10,600 nucleotides of DNA. It comes from Ruminococcus flavefaciens (GTDB taxonomy: Bacteria; Bacillota; Clostridia; Oscillospirales; Ruminococcaceae). The stretch lies in assembly GCA_902796705.1 (NCBI GenBank), contig CADBQF010000410.1, forward strand, positions 1-10,600, read 5' to 3'. Below, piece after piece: positions 6,548-10,600 of this stretch. Under the pieces are notes generated by a model. It was given only the letters and a program-made list of their open reading frames with translations. It made no database searches and had not been told where the DNA came from. The position numbers were made by a program, and so were the translations under genes. Each line of letters begins with the position of its first letter. The stretch's first letter is position 1.

Positions 6548-6955
6548 ATGATTAAGCTTATTACAGGTAAAAAAGGCACAGGCAAGACCAAGATCCTCAT
6601 CGACGACATCAACGAGGCTGTAAAGGCTTCCAACGGCAGCATCGTATGCGTTGAGAAAGGCTCTACAGTAAGATATTCTATCAGCCGCAAGGTAAGATGG
6701 TGCGATACCGAGTATTACGATATCGAGGGATACGCTTCATTCTACGGCTTCATCGCTGGTCTTCTCGCAAGCAACTATGATATCACAGACATTTTCGTTG
6801 ACGGTATCTTCAAGATCGGCGGACGTGACTACGATGAGTACGGCAAGCTCCTCGTTAAACTTGACAAGCTCACAGGTGAAGATGTAAAGATCGTTTTCAC
6901 TGTTTCTGCTGATGAGTCTGAGCTTCCTGAAAGCGTAAAGCAGTTCATCAAGTAA
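6548..6955 (+). CDS. Small P-loop NTP-binding protein of unknown function
   Basis: This 135-residue protein opens directly with a Walker A loop, GKKGTGKT (residues 7-14), after one beta strand. A Walker B-like strand is DIFVDG (81-86), with Asp85 as the probable magnesium-contacting residue. The rest alternates strands and helices (SIVCVEKG at 31-38, VKIVFTVS at 113-120), consistent with a minimal P-loop ATPase core with no extra domain. I do not recognise an assigned function; similar short proteins tend to be called ATP-binding or hypothetical. AAGGAG lies 6 bases before the ATG. It begins 65 bases after pgi and shares its skewed codon use, suggesting good expression and possible co-transcription. 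No signal peptide or membrane segment is visible, so it should be cytosolic. No clear terminator follows its stop. Confidence 0.85.
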   Translation: MIKLITGKKGTGKTKILIDDINEAVKASNGSIVCVEKGSTVRYSISRKVRWCDTEYYDIEGYASFYGFIAGLLASNYDITDIFVDGIFKIGGRDYDEYGKLLVKLDKLTGEDVKIVFTVSADESELPESVKQFIK

Positions 6956-6966
6956 TTTTTTCAAGC

Positions 6967-7013
6967 ACATTTCCGGTTTTTTGCCGATAGTCTATTGACA
7001 TATCCGGATTTTT
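6967..7013. repeat. Near-identical 16-base direct repeats at the yceD promoter
   Basis: Bases 6967-6982 and 6998-7013 match at 14 of 16 positions (ACAT-TCCGG-TTTTT pattern with A/T differences) and are 31 bases apart, about three helical turns. The second copy overlaps the end of the -35 box and the spacer, and contains the palindrome ATCCGGAT (7002-7009). This could be an operator; no known regulator site is recognised. Confidence 0.35.
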
Positions 7014-7023
7014 AGTGTATAAT
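6995..7023 (+). promoter_or_regulatory. Consensus promoter for yceD-rpmF
   Basis: TTGACA (6995-7000) and TATAAT (7018-7023) are both perfect and 17 bases apart. Transcription should start near 7030, leaving a short leader of about 24 bases before the ATG at 7054. An in-frame GTG at 7015 lies next to the -10 box and cannot be the start. Confidence 0.9.
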
Positions 7024-7053
7024 CTATTTTGTGATGCTCTGAGGAATGTAAAT

Positions 7054-7503
7054 ATGATAATCAATTTAAAGCAGCTTTTCACTATAACCGGCGAATCAAA
7101 GGATATCTCCTATGATATCCAGCCCGGCGAACTCTCTGATATAAAAGGCTATGACTTCGTGTCTCCCGTCAGTATCAGCGGAAAACTCTATAACAGGGCT
7201 GGTATAGTTCATCTTGTGTATGAGGCTCGCCTCACTCTCATGATGACCTGCGACAGGTGCCTTAAAGAGTACGAAAAGTCTTTTGAGTTTAAGTTTGAGC
7301 ATACCGTCGTTCCGAGCGTGAACAGCGATAACGATGAGTATATCGTTGCAGACGGAGAGAGCATTGAAATGAATGATATCGCTGTGACTGATATCCTTCT
7401 CCAGTTGCCTTCCAAGAATCTTTGCAGAGAAGACTGTAAAGGTCTGTGTATGGTGTGCGGCTGTGACCTGAATGTCAGCCAGTGCGATTGTCTAAATAAC
7501 TGA
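7054..7503 (+). CDS. yceD: YceD/DUF177 family protein
   Basis: The 149-residue protein belongs to the DUF177 family (YceD), which is typically encoded next to rpmF as here and has been linked to 23S rRNA or large-subunit maturation in bacteria and plastids. The ATG at 7054 has GAGGA (7041-7045) 8 bases upstream. The family hallmark is the Cys pair C66-D-R-C69 in the middle (TCDRCLKEYE). The C-terminus is also Cys-rich: C124, C128, C132, C135, C137, C144 and C146, in the pattern CREDCKGLCMVCG typical of clostridial members and suggestive of metal binding. Its stop lies 29 bases before rpmF, and both follow one promoter, so they form a small operon. The exact molecular role is not shown by the sequence. 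Confidence 0.9.
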   Translation: MIINLKQLFTITGESKDISYDIQPGELSDIKGYDFVSPVSISGKLYNRAGIVHLVYEARLTLMMTCDRCLKEYEKSFEFKFEHTVVPSVNSDNDEYIVADGESIEMNDIAVTDILLQLPSKNLCREDCKGLCMVCGCDLNVSQCDCLNN

Positions 7504-7532
7504 GCTGTGAAGCTCTATAAGGAGGTGCCAGA

Positions 7533-7718
7533 ATGGCTGTACCGAAGAGAAAAACTTCCAAAGCAAGACGTGATAAGAGACGTTCAGCAGTATGGAAGCT
7601 TGAAGCACCTGCAATGTCAAAGTGTGACAACTGTGGTGCATATAAGGCTCCGCACAGAGTTTGCAAGAACTGCGGTTTCTATAAGGGCGTTGAGGTTCTT
7701 AAAATTGACGCTGAATAA
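7533..7718 (+). CDS. rpmF: 50S ribosomal protein L32, zinc-binding form
   Basis: The 61-residue protein is L32 of the large ribosomal subunit. It begins [17 protein letters not shown], the basic N-terminal tail typical of L32. It carries four zinc-ligand cysteines, C31 and C34 (CDNC), then C44 and C47 (CKNC), so it is the Cys-containing zinc form rather than the zinc-independent paralogue. A strong GGAGGT lies at 7521-7526, 6 bases before the ATG. It is co-transcribed with yceD and is followed after 22 bases by a strong terminator. In many bacteria plsX follows rpmF, but here it does not. Confidence 0.98.
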   Translation: MAVPKRKTSKARRDKRRSAVWKLEAPAMSKCDNCGAYKAPHRVCKNCGFYKGVEVLKIDAE

Positions 7719-7740
7719 TCGGTAATGTCCGGTTCATGAG

Positions 7741-7780
7741 AAGGAGAGGAGGAGTAGTCCTTCTCTCCTTTTAACTTTTT
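7741..7780 (+). terminator. Intrinsic terminator after rpmF
   Basis: Bases 7741-7753 pair with 7758-7770 in a 13-bp stem with one G-U pair and the 4-base loop GTAG. The T-rich tail TTTTAACTTTTT runs from 7769 to 7780. This is a strong rho-independent terminator. It ends only 16 bases before the next start codon, so it may also limit read-through into that gene. Confidence 0.88.
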
Positions 7781-7796
7781 ACAGCGGAGTAATTCT

Positions 7797-9098
7797 ATGG
7801 TCAGAATAAACAGCATTATACCGTGTTCGCCTGCCGAAAAAGCAGGCATTTTGCCGGAGGATATCCTCGTCACGATAAACGGACACGGCATAAAGGATGT
7901 CCTTGATTATATGTACTATGCAGCAGAGACTTCCGTCAATGTGTGCGTTCTCCGCAGCGGAGAAGAAAGACAGTTCCATATCTCAAAGGACGAGTACGAC
8001 GATCTCGGTCTTGAATTCGAGACTTTCCTCATGGACAGCAAACAGTCGTGCAGCAATAAATGTGTTTTCTGCTTCATCGATCAGATGCCTCCGGGCATGA
8101 GGGAAACGCTATACTTCAAGGACGACGACGCAAGACTCTCGTTCCTCCAGGGAAACTATGTCACCCTGACTAATCTCCAGCAGTCGGACATAGACAGGAT
8201 CATCAAGATGAAGCTGAATATCAATGTCTCCGTCCATACGACCAATCCCGACCTGCGTGTGAAGATGATGCACAATCGCTTCGCCGGAGAAAAGCTGAAA
8301 TTTATCCGGCAGCTTGCCGAGAACGGCATAAAACTCAACTGCCAGATAGTCTGCTGTCCCGGTCTGAACGACGGCGACGAACTCCGCCGTTCGCTCCGTG
8401 ATCTCGGTGAGCTTATGCCGAATATCACGAGCATGGCTGTCGTCCCGGTCGGACTTACGAAGTTCAGAAAGGGACTCTATCCGCTCGTGCCTTTCACTAA
8501 GGAAAAGGCAGGGGAGACGATCGATATCATCGCTGAGTACCAGCAGCAGTTCCTCGAAAAGTTCGGCACAAGAACAGTCTTCCCGTCGGACGAGTTCTTC
8601 CTTATTGCGGAGCGTGAGATCCCGGATATGGAGTTTTACGAGGACTTCTCACAGTATGAGAACGGCGTCGGTATGCTTCGCTCGCTCATAGATGAATTTG
8701 AGAAAGCTCTCAATATGGCTGAATGGGAGGGCGGCAGCCGACACGTCTCAATAGCCACAGGTGCAAGTCCGTACAATGTCATTTGCAGTCTTGCTGAAAT
8801 GGCTGAAAAAAAATTCCCGGAGCTGAAATGCGATGTTTATAAGATACGCAATGACTTCTTCGGTGAGACGATAACCGTCACAGGACTTATCACGGCTCAG
8901 GATCTCATTGCCCAGCTCAGAGGCAAAGACCTCGGCACGGAGCTTCTTATCTCATCGGCAATGCTGAGGCGTGACAGCGAAGTTTTTCTTGACGATCTCA
9001 CCGTCACCGATGTAGAGCGTGAACTCGGCGTGACAGTGAAGTCCACACAGAGCGACGGCTATGAGCTTCTCGATGCGATGATGGGGATACAATACTGA
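7797..9098 (+). CDS. DUF512 protein with PDZ and radical-SAM-like domains
   Basis: The 433-residue protein has the layout of the DUF512 / putative radical SAM family often encoded beside der. Residues 2-58 resemble a PDZ domain (SPAEKAGILPEDILVTING). The cysteine motif C85-x3-C89-x2-C92 (CSNKCVFC) is the CxxxCxxC that holds the 4Fe-4S cluster and S-adenosylmethionine in radical SAM enzymes. It is followed by GNYVTLTN (119-126), and the C-terminal half is the DUF512 region with IATGASPYNVI and the closing LLISSAMLRRDSEVFLDDLT. No reaction has been established for this family to my knowledge. CGGAG lies 7 bases before the ATG. The rpmF terminator lies immediately upstream and I see no separate promoter. 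Its link to der and plsY suggests a role in ribosome assembly or a related housekeeping process, which is inference. Confidence 0.9.
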   Translation: MVRINSIIPCSPAEKAGILPEDILVTINGHGIKDVLDYMYYAAETSVNVCVLRSGEERQFHISKDEYDDLGLEFETFLMDSKQSCSNKCVFCFIDQMPPGMRETLYFKDDDARLSFLQGNYVTLTNLQQSDIDRIIKMKLNINVSVHTTNPDLRVKMMHNRFAGEKLKFIRQLAENGIKLNCQIVCCPGLNDGDELRRSLRDLGELMPNITSMAVVPVGLTKFRKGLYPLVPFTKEKAGETIDIIAEYQQQFLEKFGTRTVFPSDEFFLIAEREIPDMEFYEDFSQYENGVGMLRSLIDEFEKALNMAEWEGGSRHVSIATGASPYNVICSLAEMAEKKFPELKCDVYKIRNDFFGETITVTGLITAQDLIAQLRGKDLGTELLISSAMLRRDSEVFLDDLTVTDVERELGVTVKSTQSDGYELLDAMMGIQY

Positions 9099-9165
9099 TA
9101 AACATGAAAACAACGGTGCGTTCTTCGTGCCGTATACAATATATTAAGAATAGGAGCGGTGCTAA

Positions 9166-10494
9166 ATGTCAATACCGATAGTTGCCGTTGTCGGCAGACC
9201 TAACGTCGGAAAATCGACACTGTTCAACAAGCTGATCGGTCAGCGGCTCTCTATCGTCGAGGATACTCCCGGCGTTACCCGTGACCGTATCTACTCCAAA
9301 TGCGAGTGGAGAGGAAAGCAGTTCATGGTCGTCGATACGGGCGGTATAGAACCCGACAGCAATGACGTTATCCTCGCACAGATGCGTCGGCAGTCAGAGC
9401 TTGCTATAGAAAAGGCTGATGTCATCGTGTTCGTCACCGACATAAGATGCGGCGTTACAGCAGATGACTACGCCGTTGCTGAAATGCTCATCAAGAGCGG
9501 CAAACCCGTGATACTCGCCGTAAACAAGTGTGATACGCTCGGTGAGCCTCCTATGGAGCTTTACGAGTTCTACAACCTCGGTCTGGGTGATCCGTACCCG
9601 ATATCTTCCGTTCACGGCCACGGAACGGGCGATATGCTCGATGCGGTCTATGATCTTCTCCCGGACGAAAAGGAAGCTGAATACGACGAGGAATATATCC
9701 GTGTGGCTGTCATAGGAAAGCCTAATGCCGGAAAATCTTCTCTCATAAACAAGATATCAGGCGAGGAGCGTATGATCGTTTCCGATATCGCCGGTACTAC
9801 AAGAGATTCAACAGATACCGTCATAGAGAACGAGTACGGAAAGTTCGTCTTCATCGATACAGCCGGTATCCGCAAGAAATCAAAGATAACCGAAAAGGTC
9901 GAGCATTACAGCGTGCTTCGTGCATATATGGCCGTTGACCGTGCTGATGTCTGTGTAATAATGCTCGATGCAGCAGAGGGATTCACCGAGCAGGATTCAA
10001 AAGTTGCCGGCTACGCACACGAACAGGGAAAAGCCTGCGTCGTTGCCGTCAACAAATGGGATCTCGTGGAGAAGAACGACAAGACGATGCAGGAATACCG
10101 CACAAAGCTCGAAAACGATTTCAGCTTCATGTCGTATGTCCCGTTCGTCTTCATATCAGCCAAGACAGGACAGCGTATCAACAAGCTCTATGAGCTTATA
10201 AAGTACACTTACGGGCAGAACAGTATGCGTATATCCACAGGTATGCTCAACGACGTGCTTGCATATGCTACAACAAGAGTCCAGCCGCCGTCAGACAAGG
10301 GCAGGAGACTGAAGATATACTACATGACTCAGCCCTCGACAAAACCCCCGACGTTCGTAACGTTCGTGAACAGAGCCGATCTGTTCCATTTCTCATACAG
10401 AAGGTACATTGAAAATCAGATACGCTCAACATTCGGACTCGAAGGAACACCTGTCCGCTTCATCGTCCGTGAGCGGGGAGGGAATGATAAATAA
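9166..10494 (+). CDS. der: Ribosome-assembly GTPase Der (EngA)
   Basis: The 442-residue protein is Der, an essential GTPase with two tandem G domains that helps 50S subunit maturation. Domain 1 shows GRPNVGKS (10-17), DTPGVTRDR (33-41), DTGG (57-60) and NKCD (120-123). Domain 2 shows GKPNAGKS (184-191), AGTTRDS (209-215), DTAG (231-234) and NKWD (296-299). The C-terminal 90 or so residues form the KH-like RNA-binding domain, ending in GTPVRFIVRERG. Length and motifs are complete. AGGAG (9152-9156) precedes the ATG by 9 bases. It is 67 bases after the DUF512 gene with no terminator between, and its stop overlaps the plsY start, so a DUF512-der-plsY operon is likely. Confidence 0.98.
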   Translation: MSIPIVAVVGRPNVGKSTLFNKLIGQRLSIVEDTPGVTRDRIYSKCEWRGKQFMVVDTGGIEPDSNDVILAQMRRQSELAIEKADVIVFVTDIRCGVTADDYAVAEMLIKSGKPVILAVNKCDTLGEPPMELYEFYNLGLGDPYPISSVHGHGTGDMLDAVYDLLPDEKEAEYDEEYIRVAVIGKPNAGKSSLINKISGEERMIVSDIAGTTRDSTDTVIENEYGKFVFIDTAGIRKKSKITEKVEHYSVLRAYMAVDRADVCVIMLDAAEGFTEQDSKVAGYAHEQGKACVVAVNKWDLVEKNDKTMQEYRTKLENDFSFMSYVPFVFISAKTGQRINKLYELIKYTYGQNSMRISTGMLNDVLAYATTRVQPPSDKGRRLKIYYMTQPSTKPPTFVTFVNRADLFHFSYRRYIENQIRSTFGLEGTPVRFIVRERGGNDK

Positions 10495-10600
10495 TGAAAG
10501 TATTGCTTGCTATACTTATTGCCGCCGCACTGGGATATTTTCTCGGAAGCTGCAATTTCTCGATACTCGTCGTAAAGCTCATGAAGGGCGAGGATATCCG
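10494..10600 (+). CDS. plsY: Glycerol-3-phosphate acyltransferase PlsY, 3' partial
   Basis: An ATG at 10494-10496 overlaps the last base of the der stop (TAATG), and the frame stays open to the end of the window, giving 35 full codons. The product begins with a hydrophobic segment, MKVLLAILIAAALGYFLGSC, followed by NFSILVVKLMKGEDIR. This matches the N-terminus of PlsY, a polytopic membrane enzyme that transfers an acyl group from acyl phosphate to glycerol 3-phosphate in the first step of phospholipid synthesis. The GS-x-NF-x-I motif after the first membrane segment and the downstream GxDIR are typical. A GGGGAGGG stretch (10475-10482) is a slightly distant binding site. The overlap suggests translational coupling with der. 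Only the first part is visible, so the rest cannot be judged. Confidence 0.87.
   Translation, partial: MKVLLAILIAAALGYFLGSCNFSILVVKLMKGEDI

Noticed and set aside
7015..7053. N-terminal extension of yceD from GTG at 7015
   Set aside because: The codon lies beside the -10 box, so it would not be in the transcript; ATG 7054 has a proper binding site.
7507..7725. 72-residue + strand frame covering rpmF
   Set aside because: It is the shifted frame of the unmistakable L32 gene.
1..10600. CRISPR, tRNA, rRNA, insertion sequence, toxin-antitoxin or phage features
   Set aside because: No regularly spaced repeats, cloverleaf-like sequence, transposase or integrase motifs, or terminal inverted repeats were seen on either strand.

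Overview
The window looks like chromosomal DNA of a Gram-positive anaerobe of the Clostridia, most likely a Ruminococcus-like member of the Oscillospiraceae. The evidence is the AGGAGG-type ribosome binding sites, the consensus TTGACA/TATAAT promoters with 17-base spacers, moderate GC content, the gene pairs yceD-rpmF and DUF512-der-plsY, and several S11 and VanY-type cell-wall peptidase homologues. All recognised genes are on the + strand. I see no tRNA, rRNA, CRISPR array, insertion sequence or phage gene.

Layout. (1) 2-1273: the end of a Rossmann/DUF2520 protein, followed closely by a GuaD-like guanine deaminase, closed by a hairpin terminator candidate at 1358-1396. (2) 1397-5020: a long promoter region, then three cell-envelope genes. 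The first is an S11 D-Ala-D-Ala carboxypeptidase homologue that keeps its SxxK and KTG motifs. The second is a membrane-anchored VanY (M15B) relative that has lost a zinc ligand and the catalytic Glu. The third is a secreted S11 relative in which all three active-site motifs are altered. (3) 5065-6955: glucose-6-phosphate isomerase with its own promoter, then a small P-loop protein of unknown function. (4) 6995-7780: a consensus promoter, the YceD/DUF177 gene, rpmF (ribosomal protein L32), and a strong intrinsic terminator. (5) 7797-10600: a PDZ/radical-SAM DUF512 protein, the ribosome-assembly GTPase Der, and the start of plsY.

How the genes fit together. Regions 4 and 5 serve ribosome assembly (L32, Der) and membrane lipid synthesis (PlsY). 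Region 3 is central carbon metabolism. Region 2 is the most distinctive part: one apparently competent DD-carboxypeptidase is followed by two relatives that keep the fold but not the catalytic residues. I read these as probable pseudoenzymes, perhaps D-Ala-D-Ala or peptidoglycan binding or regulatory proteins. The loss of motifs is seen in the sequence; the role is inference. I see no clearly new defence or mobile system here.
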